A program made the translations under genes and the position numbers. DNA of 64,000 nucleotides from Aurantiochytrium sp. KH105 (lineage: Eukaryota > Sar > Bigyra > Thraustochytrida > Thraustochytriidae): assembly GCA_003116975.1 (NCBI GenBank), contig BGKB01000164.1, positions 93,829-157,828 on the forward strand, written 5' to 3'. Positions within the stretch are counted from its first letter, which is position 1; each line of letters opens with the position of its first letter. Positions 1 through 9,747 of this stretch are shown piece after piece. The notes beneath the pieces were generated by a model, which saw only the letters and a list, made by a program, of their open reading frames with translations, searched no databases and had not been told where the DNA came from.

Positions 1-1670
1 TCGCCGTCAATGTAAATTTCTCGCGCGACTTGAAGAACATCCATGGGTCTGCCTGGAATTTCACCTCGTAAATGTTGTGTAATAGCTTGCAAATCTTGCA
101 AAGAAATGAGCCGAATCCGCTCCCGCTGGTCGCTATTCTGCAGCGCTTCCCATGCTTCGGCTAACTTCGCAACACGCGTGTTTCGAGCAGGTTCACGAGC
201 GCACTCGCATGTCTTGTTGCTAGGGACACTTGACTCGCGCGTACTTTGCAAAGTCGAAGAGCTTGGTACGCAGGATGGCACGAGATTCCAAGGCCCATAT
301 CCCGTCTCAACATCGATGACTTGGCTATATGCAAAAGCCGCTTCGATGTCGTCCTCCAAGCCGCCATTGGTTGTCGTTGTGTTCTCGTCATTGGAAGCAG
401 CCGACGCAGTTGCCCTGGCCATCGTGTCTTGGCCGCGAGTGAGCAGAGCGTCTACGTGGGGTTCGCTGTGGCCGTGCGCAGCCGTCACCAGCCACGGTGG
501 GGCAGCGGTCCAATTCCGATTAAGATTTAGATCTTCGCAGGAGCTCAGGGCTTCTACGTTAAAGAACGGTGCAAGCGCCTCATCCATCTCGGCAATTAAA
601 GTCCCGTCGTCCACAGTTGTTTGTTTTGCGATCTCGATACGGAGACGCAACAAAACAACAATTTGCGTTGGGGCCGCAGCCCGAAGACAGGAGCACACGA
701 GACGCTGCGCGAGCGCGGCAACCCCGCCGCGGCGCAAAGAGAGCGCTGTGTCGCCCTCGCCCAAGAGCGCAAAAATTACACGCTGCACGTTTGCCACATA
801 CTGCTCATAGGTTTTTACCAATGCATCGGGACTTATGATGGCAAGTAATGACCGCATGCAAACTTGTAAAACTCGGGCACTCAACGCGCTGCGCACACAA
901 CGATTGAGGCCAGTCAGACTATTTCGCGCTCCACTTTGATATGCCTCGACATCAATCGCCTCCACGAGCGAGCCAACAAGGCGTCGGCAGTCCTCCAAGG
1001 ACCGCCGATCGCGCAGGAGGGCACATGTGTCAAGGGTTAGACCTGGTTTCTTTCCCCCCACCCGGCTTGGATCGAGCGCCACATAAACGAGAAGAGCATC
1101 ACACATGATCCAGAGCAAGGTGTCCTCGTCGAGGCCAGATGAGAGCGGTGACGCGTCATAGAGCTTAGACTTGGCAGGTTGCGCCCCGCCGGCCTCTGGA
1201 CCTTCGCTCTCGTCCAGTATCCTGAGTCCAAAGTCATTCTGATGCACCGCACCTTTGACAACAAAATTACGGGCCATTTGATCGCTAAGAGCAGCTTCGA
1301 AGCGCTTGAAAAGGTCTTGCGAGGCGATTGTTTTGTCGAGCGTGCGAGCCTGCTGCAATGCCCTCCCGCCGCTCTTTAGTTGCGCGGCATTCCCCGTATG
1401 CCTTCCCAAACCAACCAGTGCGCAGCCTTTGCAAAGATGAGCGAGGGCGAGCTTTCCGTCGCGCTGGAGGGCTTGCGTGGAATCTTTCAGCGCTTCGTCC
1501 ATGCGCCCCAGGAGCACGTTCGCCTTGGCGCGGCTCGCAAAGAAGGGCGCCCGCTTCGGGTCTCTGGCGATCAGTCGCGTCATGATCTCCACGGCCTTCG
1601 CATACTCGGTCTCTTCCACCGCTGCGCGAAAGGCCTGCACCTCTTCCAGCACTGCACGCGTGGCCTCCAT
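1..1670 (-). CDS. TPR-domain protein, C-terminus cut by the window edge
   Basis: An uninterrupted minus-strand frame of about 556 codons runs from an ATG at 1670 to base 1 with no stop, so the gene continues off the left edge. Residues about 1-110 form TPR-like helical pairs (for example YAKAVEIMTRLIARDPKR, then FFASRAKANVLLGRMDEALK), which suggests a co-chaperone or scaffold. The rest is helical, carries an Asn/Thr-rich linker, and I do not recognise it. The start was chosen for its strong context (GCAGCCATGG) and because the TPR begins right after it. The frame stays open upstream to another ATG at 2009, but that extension is basic, low-complexity sequence. It is divergent from the ankyrin gene. 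I am confident it is coding, but the specific function is unknown. Confidence 0.72.
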   Translation of the reverse strand, partial: MEATRAVLEEVQAFRAAVEETEYAKAVEIMTRLIARDPKRAPFFASRAKANVLLGRMDEALKDSTQALQRDGKLALAHLCKGCALVGLGRHTGNAAQLKSGGRALQQARTLDKTIASQDLFKRFEAALSDQMARNFVVKGAVHQNDFGLRILDESEGPEAGGAQPAKSKLYDASPLSSGLDEDTLLWIMCDALLVYVALDPSRVGGKKPGLTLDTCALLRDRRSLEDCRRLVGSLVEAIDVEAYQSGARNSLTGLNRCVRSALSARVLQVCMRSLLAIISPDALVKTYEQYVANVQRVIFALLGEGDTALSLRRGGVAALAQRLVCSCLRAAAPTQIVVLLRLRIEIAKQTTVDDGTLIAEMDEALAPFFNVEALSSCEDLNLNRNWTAAPPWLVTAAHGHSEPHVDALLTRGQDTMARATASAASNDENTTTTNGGLEDDIEAAFAYSQVIDVETGYGPWNLVPSCVPSSSTLQSTRESSVPSNKTCECAREPARNTRVAKLAEAWEALQNSDQRERIRLISLQDLQAITQHLRGEIPGRPMDVLQVAREIYIDG

Positions 1671-2566
1671 GGCTGCGCCCCTCCGCCTGCGCTCCTCGTC
1701 TCCGTCCTCGTCCTCTGTCCTTCGTCGTCTTCGACCTTCTCCGTCTTCTTCTGGGTCTGCCTGCTCGGCTCGCTTGGCCTGCCACCAGCTTTCTTGAACA
1801 ACGAGAAGAGGTGGGCGACGACACCACGACGAGCCAGAACAGAAGCCCTTCTTACTACGATCCAGCTTCGCCTGACCTGACGGAGCTTTGCGCGATGCGC
1901 TGCACTGCGAAATGCGCGAGGCACCGATGACACCGAAATTTGCGCCATGAAGTTGGCTCAGCAAGCAGCTTCGCGAGCCCAGGTGGAAAGAACCTTGCCG
2001 GTCGAGCATCTGCGTTTGCAACGGGACACGGATGATGAAGAGAACAAAAAATCAGCACGTTTCCTTGCTTCGAAGATTCAATTTCGATTCATTGACGTGG
2101 CTAAATTAATCATGATTGAGTGACAACTGTCGCGCACAAAGAGAGCCAAGAAATAGGCCTACAGAGATAGATGTAAATCAACCGTTTGTCATCACAAATG
2201 GCCAAGATCATTCGCTTTCCCAGGTATTTGGTTGACAGAGAATGCGAGACTGTGCAACACATTGAAATCTCTTTTGCTTTCTGTACATCGCAAAACCAGG
2301 AGGCCATCTTTTTCTTCTTGTTGTGGTACAAATTACAAACTATTTCCAGCCGTGCCCGGCGGCCAAAATCGAGAGACCCATACTCACAGTTTTGCACAAT
2401 CACATCGCAGTTCGAATATGTTGAAGCCCGCCAATGACTCGCCTTTTCGTTGCTGCGTGCAACGCGCTTGCGACGACATAAGAGCCGCTCGCGACTGCGA
2501 CCACGACCGAGACGGTGGGGCCCGTCGAAGCGGTCTATCCGTGCCCGGTTGGCGAAGGGGCCTAAG
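1671..2566. other. Intergenic region between divergent TPR and ankyrin genes
   Basis: This is presumed to be a bidirectional 5' region. Bases 2060-2450 are noticeably A+T-richer than the surrounding coding DNA, including a run of T near 2310, and hold no convincing ORF. Bases 1671-2009 could be coding if the TPR gene uses the upstream ATG. No specific promoter motif was identified. Confidence 0.5.
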
Positions 2567-5092
2567 ATGAATTCTAGTCCGGAGTCGCACGGCATTGTCA
2601 GGCTCCTTCAGAAAGGCGCCAACGGGCAGAGTCGATCTGGCACACCCGCGCAGCCCGTCCCGTCGCAGCGCGTCCCTTCGCAGGCGAGGCGGGCATCGCG
2701 CCACGCCCGAGGGAGACCCGCGAGAGCTCTGGTGGTCGTGCCCTCTGCGCAGACCGTTTCGCCGCGTCGAGGTCGCCAGCGTGCGCGAGGCATCGGCGCG
2801 ACGGAGGCAGCGAGCATCGATCAGGTGAGCGGCATGGCGCCGACTTCAACTACGACGGGGACGATGGCCCCGCGACGTGGCACCGATAGTGCGGATGGCG
2901 AGGAGGCGGAGGCCGCCGCCGCCCTTGAGGATCTCATCGCCAAGGCCTGCGAAGCGGGCCGCACAGATGTGGTCAAGGCGGCGCTCGAGCAGCACGGGTT
3001 CCACGTCGACGCGCCAGTCCACGTCGACGTCGGCAGCGACAACGAGCAGAGCAGCACAGGCGCGGCTGCAGAACCACGGAAGCGCCGGTCAACAGCACTT
3101 CACATTGCGTGCGAAAATGGCCAAGTGGACGTTGTTCGCGCTCTGCTTAAACTCGGCGCGCGGGCGGACGTCGAGGATGACGAGGGCCGGAAGCCGGCCG
3201 AGGTTGCCAGCCAGGCCGTGCGACAGGCTCTCGAGCAAGAACTCTTGCAGCAAGTGGCAGCAGGCGACCTCGAAAAGGTTCGCGGTCTGCTCCATGGCGG
3301 CGTCAATGCTAACGCTGATGACGGGACCGCGGCCCACGCAACGATTCTGCACTGGGCTGCCTCGTTCGGACAGCCTCGCGAGCTCTTGCAGGAACTCGTC
3401 AATGCAGGTGCCGTGCTCGAAGCCTGCAATGACAAAAAGCGGACCCCCATGCACGAGGCGTGCGAAGGGGGCCACGTGGAGACAGCGAGCGCTCTCCTGG
3501 AGCTTGGGGCAAGCCCAGACGCGCGCGACGTTGATGGACACTTGCCTGTCGAGCTTGCCAAAACCCAGGCCCTGCGGTCTGCGTTCGCCGCCCTGTTTGG
3601 CCAACTCGACCAGTTTCCGAAAGATGGGGGTGAAAACGAAGAGAGCAAAGGTCGAGAATTCAAGGGCTCAGAGGCTCTCTCAGAGTCCTCCACCTCCTCC
3701 TCCTCCAAGGATGGCGTGGCAAAGTCCACTTCTGCGGAGACCAGGCACAATGTTATTGTCGATGGACAAGAGGGAGCAAGCAAGGACCAGCATCTCGTGG
3801 ATAAGGACGAAGTTCACGAATTGCGGCGCATGGTCGAAGAAAAGGATCTTACGATCGTGGCGCTCCGCGAGACAGTCGAGTCCCTCTTGGAAGAGAATGG
3901 CGTGCTCAAGTATATTTCCAAATTGCAAGACGAGTTCCGGAGTGTCTCTTCGCAGTTGCAGCGTGTCGCGGACCACAAGGAGCACTTGCAGAGCATGTAT
4001 GTAAAGTGCGACATGGAGCTGGAACGCTGTCTGCAGGAGAACGCAATGTTGCGATCAGCGCTTCACGAAAAAGAGGAACGCCTTTTGTCGCTCCTTGACG
4101 AAACTGCTTCCGCTGTCTCGCGTCGCGTTTCTCTCGGGTCCGCGACGGATGGCGCGCACAGCCTCCGGTCTCATGCGAGCTCCGACGCGCGTTCTAAAAC
4201 GCATGCACCTACATCTTCGACCGGTAAACAGCAGGGAGAACTCGACACATCGCAGGATCAGCAGCAAAGCCAACCAACCAAAAACGACAAACATTCTGTG
4301 GACGACGATCAGCGCGCAGAAACACGTGTGGCAATGTCTAAAAATGTTTCCGAAGAGGGTGGGACAAGCACGTTGCCAAACGTGCACGCTTTGTCACCAA
4401 GACGACGCAAGAGGTCGATGGAACGTAGCGAGTCGATCGAGTGCATTCTCATGGAGCGGGATCGACTCGGAAAAGAGCTCGAGGCCGAGCGAAGGCTCCG
4501 CTTTAGCGAAGCACGCCTCCATCTCGGCTACGCGAGCGATCTGAGGAAACAGCTTCAAGAGGCGCAAGAAGCTCTTGCAGACTTTGCTGCTAGCGGTGGG
4601 ACAACGGAGGGCGTAAACGCTGGTGCCAACAAAAGTTCGGGAAAGTCGAACAAGAGCAAGAAAAAGGCATCAAAAAAGAAGGAAAAAATAGCCGCGTCGG
4701 AAGCGGGAGGTCGTTCCGAGCAGAGTGGCTCAGCAGCGCGCGGAGGGGCTTCGCGTGCGGGAGGAGGAAAGGATGCGCAGCACGATGGCAACGATGACAG
4801 TGACTTCTCGTCCGACTCCTCTGACTCGGAAGATGAGCAGGGGGGTGGAATCTTTTCGGCAATTTACAATTCTATCTTTGGCGATGACGACGACGACGAT
4901 TCGGGTTCGGACTCGCAGTCAGAGTATGGTTCAGACGACGGGGATGTTGACGTTGACGGTGAAGAGGAGGAAAACAGGCCAGGCAAAAATGCTGCAAACC
5001 TAAAATCGAGCAAGAAGACCGAGAACAGCGACAACAAGAACAAGAAACAAAAGAAGAAGGCCAGCAAGAAAGAGAAGAAGGCAAAAAGGTAG
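2567..5092 (+). CDS. Ankyrin-repeat, coiled-coil protein with acidic/lysine-rich tail
   Basis: The frame encodes about 841 residues from the ATG at 2567. The open frame extends further 5' but has no ATG there. Ankyrin repeats occupy roughly residues 121-340; TALHIACENGQVDVVRALL and TPMHEACEGGHVETASALL are clear units. A heptad-rich coiled coil follows at about 415-510, then Ser-rich stretches, a second short coiled coil near 625-670, and a C-terminus of alternating Asp/Glu/Ser and Lys blocks that looks disordered. This architecture fits a scaffold or tether; no catalytic domain is visible. The start is uncertain: residues 10-90 are low-complexity, a donor-like CAGGTGAGC lies near 2823, and a second in-frame ATG at 2834 could be the true start. 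It is convergent with the kinase gene. Confidence 0.78.
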   Translation: MNSSPESHGIVRLLQKGANGQSRSGTPAQPVPSQRVPSQARRASRHARGRPARALVVVPSAQTVSPRRGRQRARGIGATEAASIDQVSGMAPTSTTTGTMAPRRGTDSADGEEAEAAAALEDLIAKACEAGRTDVVKAALEQHGFHVDAPVHVDVGSDNEQSSTGAAAEPRKRRSTALHIACENGQVDVVRALLKLGARADVEDDEGRKPAEVASQAVRQALEQELLQQVAAGDLEKVRGLLHGGVNANADDGTAAHATILHWAASFGQPRELLQELVNAGAVLEACNDKKRTPMHEACEGGHVETASALLELGASPDARDVDGHLPVELAKTQALRSAFAALFGQLDQFPKDGGENEESKGREFKGSEALSESSTSSSSKDGVAKSTSAETRHNVIVDGQEGASKDQHLVDKDEVHELRRMVEEKDLTIVALRETVESLLEENGVLKYISKLQDEFRSVSSQLQRVADHKEHLQSMYVKCDMELERCLQENAMLRSALHEKEERLLSLLDETASAVSRRVSLGSATDGAHSLRSHASSDARSKTHAPTSSTGKQQGELDTSQDQQQSQPTKNDKHSVDDDQRAETRVAMSKNVSEEGGTSTLPNVHALSPRRRKRSMERSESIECILMERDRLGKELEAERRLRFSEARLHLGYASDLRKQLQEAQEALADFAASGGTTEGVNAGANKSSGKSNKSKKKASKKKEKIAASEAGGRSEQSGSAARGGASRAGGGKDAQHDGNDDSDFSSDSSDSEDEQGGGIFSAIYNSIFGDDDDDDSGSDSQSEYGSDDGDVDVDGEEEENRPGKNAANLKSSKKTENSDNKNKKQKKKASKKEKKAKR

Positions 5093-5531
5093 ACCCGCGA
5101 TTCAAAGGCCCTACATTCCTTTCCTTGCCTGTTTTTCGTAGAGGCCGGCCAGTCTGGAGAGATCAAGGAGCAACTTGAAGTATCGACGACGGCAAATTAG
5201 GAAACACCCAAACTGACCAAGAAACAAATCAACCAACGAACAAACAAACAAGCAAACAAATCAACATACATACGTACCAACAACATTTAGTGGGATATTT
5301 GCCGTGTGAGCCTGCGACCGTCTGTCTCGAGAGCATCGGTCGGACCAAGAAAGAAGGAAGGAGTGAAAGAAAAATGCAACGTAAGCTTACTTTCGATGAG
5401 ACGTAGACGCTAACAACACCAACAATGAAATCTACAGTTTGCCGTTTTCAGTATGTATTCTTCCAGCCAGGTCTCTGTGCAATGTAGCTTGTTGCTAGTA
5501 AATGGGGGCTGAAGATTTGCAGGTTGCCATG
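5093..5531. other. Convergent 3' intergenic region with CAAA-rich tract
   Basis: This lies between the 3' ends of the ankyrin gene and the kinase gene. Bases 5216-5285 are an A/C-rich tract with repeated CAAA and CAAACAAG units. It is presumably 3'-UTR and polyadenylation sequence for both genes. No ORF is supported. Confidence 0.5.
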
Positions 5532-7586
5532 TCATGCCATGTTGAGATGGTGAAGTGCAAGCAGATCATCTCCCACCTTGACGAGCTCCTGCATCCCTTC
5601 GACCTTGGGAGATGCAGGCGAAAGTGGTGGCAATCTATCGCGAAGGCCATCTTCGAGGAGCAAGTCAGCTTCTGTTTCGACCTGCAGCGCAGAAGATTGT
5701 AGCGCCGCAGGCCCTGATCGTTTTGCATTGTGCGACGAGGATACAGGCATGGTGAAGGCAAGTCCTAGTCCTCCTGAACTTTTTCCTCCTCCTCCTACTG
5801 CTGCTGCCGCCGCCGCCGCTACGACTGCCCCCCCTGAAAAGGACTCGGGCGATTTAGAGACGACAGCCGGCATGATTGTATGATTGGTAATAAAGGGGTG
5901 GTCCTCGAGCTCATGAGTTCGGAGGCGCGAAGCGGGATTGCGCACAAGGAGCGCGAGAAGGAAGTCCTTGCACTCCGCGGATCGAGTCGCTTGCTCTTCC
6001 ATGGCGTACACGCACGACTTGAAGTTGATATGGTGCGTGATGGCATGCGGATACACTTCGCTGCTTCGACGCATCCTCGGATGGTGATGGAGAACTTCGT
6101 CCTTGGACGCGAGCAGGTTCGGCGCCGAGTTTGTCCCGACGAGGCCAGAGCATGCAACGCTTGAGACGACATTATCGTGAGCGTTATAGCTGCGTTTGTG
6201 CGAATGGCCTCCAAGGACATCCTCGCCTTCTTGCTCTTCGCCTTCCTTTTCCTCGACACTTTGGCCCGTTTCGGCACGAGGACGCGTGGTCATCAATTGT
6301 TGACCGAAAATAGCCTTGACAGCGCCAACACAGCGGAGCAGCTCGCGATCGAATTGCTGGGCGTCATGCAGGTGCTCGTACGCGTATGCAGGCATCCAAA
6401 CCTCCGCGAAGCGGCCATGTCCTAGGAGCATCTCGAGCAGCACGCATCCGAGGCTCCAGACATCGAGCGTCTCGCTTGAATATGCTGGATCGACAAGCAT
6501 CTCGGGTGCAAAAAAACCAGGGGTTCCACAAAAATCGTCGAGCGTCATGTGCTTGGCGTGGTACGTGCTGAGCCCAAAGTCGACGAGCTTGACATGGCCT
6601 CGAGCGTCGATGAGAATATTCTCGGGCTTGATGTCGCGATGCACGACCTCGTGCGTGAACAAGTATCGGACGGCGGAGCAAAGCTGCTTAAAGACGCTCT
6701 GCACGAATTTCTCCTCGGCAGGACCGGGACGTACGCGATAATGCTCGAAAAGGTCCATGCCGCCCTTTTCCTGGACGAGATAGAGGTACTTTTCAGTGTG
6801 ACAGACGTCGACAAGCCGGGCGATGCACGGGTGGTCAAGATCTCGTAGGAGGCGAATTTCGTTGTTGACGCGGCCCATGTTGCGAACGTCGGTGACTCTG
6901 TCCTTGATGATGCGCTTCACGGCGAGATCCTCGGGAAGAAAACCGCTCTTGGCCAGAAGGAGCGCGGGGCCGTCCCGCACAGCTTTGACCGTGGCAAATT
7001 GCCCTTCGCCAAGCACGCGCCCGGCGAGCCAGTCGCCGACCTCTTCGTCGGTCTCGCGGAGATCGGTCTGCATGGCGGGGATGCTTTCGAAGCCGGCAAT
7101 GTGGTTTGGGATGTAGTCCCAAAGCACCTGGCGCAGCTTGAGCTTGTGCGCATCGTACTTTTCCCGGAGAGCCACGAATTCTTCAAAGAGCTCATTTTGT
7201 TGACGGTGAAAGGTCTTGATAGATTTAAGAGCCACCTTGAGGTTGTGGTCGAGCTCCTGGGCCTCACGCGTTTTTCTCGCGAGAGCGTTCTCGAGGTCTC
7301 GAGCATTGCGGAGTCTCTCCTCGTTGCCCTTGCTGTACGACATGTCCCCACTATCAATGGAGAAGGATCGTCTCGACCTGCTCTTGGATGCAGACGAGTG
7401 CGACTCCAGAGGGGCATCGAGTTGCAGATGCAGCAGCACGACTGATTCCTTGTTGCTGGCGCCCATGACCGAGCTGCCGGCTACAATTTCGCATTCGTGG
7501 CCTGCATTGCGGAGGACCTGCGCAAGAAGGACGTCGGCCTGGAGTTCATTGTCTTTGTGGTTGAGCGTCCTGATGACAACAACCAT
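5532..7586 (-). CDS. Serine/threonine protein kinase with N-terminal coiled coil
   Basis: This 684-residue protein contains a complete protein kinase domain. The Gly-rich loop GEGQFATV is at 193-200, the ATP-binding Lys in LAVKR at 224, HRDIKPEN at 316-323, DFG at 336-338 and GTPGFFAPE at 354-362. All catalytic residues are present, so an active kinase is expected. Residues about 88-155 form a coiled coil that may dimerise it. The C-lobe carries a roughly 120-residue acidic/Ser insertion after the GHGRF segment and resumes with CKDFLLALLVRNPASRLRTHEL. The tail is Gly/Ala-rich. The HRDIKPENIL and GTPGFFAPEM signatures suggest a CAMK or AGC-like branch, but I cannot name the subfamily. The ATG at 7586 is a true ATG. 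It is convergent with the ankyrin gene and divergent from the desaturase. Confidence 0.88.
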   Translation of the reverse strand: MVVVIRTLNHKDNELQADVLLAQVLRNAGHECEIVAGSSVMGASNKESVVLLHLQLDAPLESHSSASKSRSRRSFSIDSGDMSYSKGNEERLRNARDLENALARKTREAQELDHNLKVALKSIKTFHRQQNELFEEFVALREKYDAHKLKLRQVLWDYIPNHIAGFESIPAMQTDLRETDEEVGDWLAGRVLGEGQFATVKAVRDGPALLLAKSGFLPEDLAVKRIIKDRVTDVRNMGRVNNEIRLLRDLDHPCIARLVDVCHTEKYLYLVQEKGGMDLFEHYRVRPGPAEEKFVQSVFKQLCSAVRYLFTHEVVHRDIKPENILIDARGHVKLVDFGLSTYHAKHMTLDDFCGTPGFFAPEMLVDPAYSSETLDVWSLGCVLLEMLLGHGRFAEVWMPAYAYEHLHDAQQFDRELLRCVGAVKAIFGQQLMTTRPRAETGQSVEEKEGEEQEGEDVLGGHSHKRSYNAHDNVVSSVACSGLVGTNSAPNLLASKDEVLHHHPRMRRSSEVYPHAITHHINFKSCVYAMEEQATRSAECKDFLLALLVRNPASRLRTHELEDHPFITNHTIMPAVVSKSPESFSGGAVVAAAAAAAVGGGGKSSGGLGLAFTMPVSSSHNAKRSGPAALQSSALQVETEADLLLEDGLRDRLPPLSPASPKVEGMQELVKVGDDLLALHHLNMA

Positions 7587-8512
7587 TGCAGAGCAATCTC
7601 CTCTTTATGGCCTCTTTTTCCCTTGCTTGAGCCGCTTTACGTGCGGACGAATTTGTCACAATGCGTGGGCGGCCACGTTTCCCCGGAGCGCGCCACGCTC
7701 GCCGTCCACGCCGCTGGGTCCCTAACTTTGCGTCGTGGTTGCGGTGATGGTGAACACGACGAAGAGTACGCGGGCCGCCGGCAGGCCGTCGAGCAGGTGG
7801 AATGGCAGGGGCGAGCGCGCGTGGGAGCGCTCCCGGGATGAGCGTGGGCGCTCCGAGGCAGTCAAAAGGGCATTGTCTCGTCCTTTGGCCGGGCCTCGTC
7901 CGCGAGGAAAGTCCGCGAGGCGAGGGAAAGCAAGACAAGGAATGGCGGGATCCGATTTCCATAGGTGTCCATCCTGCTGCCCCCACATGGGACTCCATTT
8001 TCTATCCCATTTCCTGCCTCTGCATGGAGCTACGTCCGCTGCCATCCCACCTTGTAGCTCTTGGAGCAGAGAAATGGATTCGAGTCCATCGCAGTTTAGT
8101 GCACCGCCAGCCCCTCTCGGCCCAATCTCCGTCGGCAAGGCTGCGAACCAGGCTCTTTGGCACTGCATCTAGCGCCGCGCAGCCCTTTTTCTTCGAGGAA
8201 AGAACTTGCTGGCTGGCTGGCTGGCTGCTTGGCTGCTTGGCTGAAGTTTCCGTCGTCGCCGACATAGCGGGAGCATGGCAAAGCCTGGCAAAGCATGGCA
8301 GAGCATGGCAGAGCAGCGCAGGGCCGGGTGGGGGGATCCAAGAGGCGAGACTCGAACCGTGGGTTCCCTCCCTCCCTCTCTCCCAGCTTGGGAGGATTGC
8401 CACCGCCTCCACGAATCGCGCGCTGCGACCTGCCGGTGCACATGGACGGACGAGCGGGGGCGCTCCTTTTCCCCCAAATCTCTCCTGCTTCAAATCAACG
8501 CGACGAAGCGAT

Positions 8513-8547
8513 CCATCATGATGATCATCATGATGATCATCATCATA
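8513..8547. repeat. CAT/GAT trinucleotide tract with internal palindromes
   Basis: Alternating CATCATGATGATCATCATGATG-type units create overlapping TGATCA and CATGATG palindromes over about 35 bases. It is a simple-sequence repeat in non-coding DNA. Confidence 0.7.
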
Positions 8548-9505
8548 AAATCAGCTCTGCGCAACCCCAATCACCACCGCTGGGGCCCTCCGCGCCGCCC
8601 GCAGTGGAGCATTTGCTCTATATCCTACAAGACCCAGCTAATATTATGGTCATTATAATATGGGGTGATACCAAGTCTTTAAAACCTGAAAACTATGAGG
8701 ACCGAGAGCGCCCTTAAAATGCGTTCCGCATACCGCGGCGAGCCAGTAGCCGCACCCTTGTTGCACCCTTTTACCGTGCGCCGCGAACCAGACACAGCGG
8801 CATTTGATATTACTTTGTGCATGAGTGGTGCGGAGTCTGCCGCAGATTACGATTGGCGCGGCGCGCGTTTTCAGCAGGCTGCTGCTTCTTCTCCTCCGGT
8901 AGTGGCCCCGTGAACGAAAACAACAGCCAGCTCATTGCCATTTGTTCATTTGCAGTTGTTGCTCCTTTCCCAAAGTGAAGTGACGCGCGCGTGAAAGCGA
9001 AGTGAAGCGAAGTGAAGTGACCTCGCCTCGCCCTCGAAGTGAAGACGCCGCATCGGGTCCCTCTCCCCTCCTCTCCTCTCGTCGCCGCCGCCGCCGCTGC
9101 TCTCTGCCTCGCGCAGCTCTGCTCCCGGCGCCGCGGAGCCCGAAAGCGCGCGCCGCTCGGGCCCGACGCGGCTCGAGGCGGCCGGGTTTTCAGGACTTGC
9201 GAGCCCAGGAAGATTGGCCTACTACAATTGTTAGACGAGATAAGATAAGATAAGGAGTGGCCGTGGGTGGGTGCGACCCCGTCTCCGTCGGGAAGCAGCA
9301 GCAGCAGCAGCTGCAGCAGCCGCGACAAGGCCGTGCAGACCGCAAGCGACAAGGCCGCGCAGACCGCGAGCTGCAGCTGCGCGTGGCGGGAGCGAGCTCG
9401 TGCGGGCCTCGACGTCGATATCCTCGCGGCTGCCGAACGAAGACGGCGGGACGGACGGCCGGCTGGCTCGGGACTAGATTGCAGAACCAGACCCTCGCCA
9501 ACTTG

Positions 9506-9713
9506 GTAAGTACCTCGTGCGGCAAGACGAGCTGGAGCGTGGGCGAGCGAGCTTGCGCGTGAGCTTGCGCGTGAGCTTGCATGCGTGCAAGCGAGCGAGC
9601 GAGCGACGAGAGGCTGGTCGCCCGGCTGCGCCTTGGCCCAGTCCGGCATGAGGAATCAGTCGAAAGAACTAACGATCGCACGTGCTCTTGGATGACGTCA
9701 TCCATGGTTGCAG
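9506..9713 (+). other. Probable 5'-UTR intron of the delta-4 desaturase gene
   Basis: A consensus donor (TTG|GTAAGTA) lies at 9506 and an acceptor (GGTTGCAG) ends at 9713. A textbook branch-site sequence, ACTAACG, is at about 9668-9673, some 40 bases upstream of the acceptor. The exon resumes 34 bases before the desaturase ATG. The 208-bp size is comparable to the clear 107-bp DCP2 intron. A perfect 14-bp palindrome containing TGACGTCA (9693-9700) sits between branch site and acceptor. This is inference from splice signals only. Confidence 0.55.
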
Positions 9714-9747
9714 AAAGAAGGGGGAGAAAAAGCACGCGCAGAAGACC

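Larger units (their letters stand above)
7587..9747. other. Divergent upstream region, kinase / delta-4 desaturase
   Basis: These 2.2 kb carry only shadow-like ORFs. They contain short GGCTGGCT tandem runs (8212-8240), GCATGGCA-type repeats (8275-8325), a CATGAT microsatellite (8513-8547), GAAGTGAAGC repeats (8975-9045) and an AGC/GCAGC-rich stretch (9296-9330). The last about 240 bases include a probable 5'-UTR intron of the desaturase. It is presumed to hold both promoters. Confidence 0.5.

Noticed and set aside
43..810. 255-codon plus-strand frame at the left edge
   Set aside because: It is antisense to the continuous TPR-gene frame, which has the better domain evidence.
8338..8362. Possible tRNA T-arm (GGTTCGAGTC on the minus strand)
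   Set aside because: The flanking bases do not pair as a T-stem and no D-arm or anticodon arm could be placed. It is a small GAACC/GGTTC hairpin.
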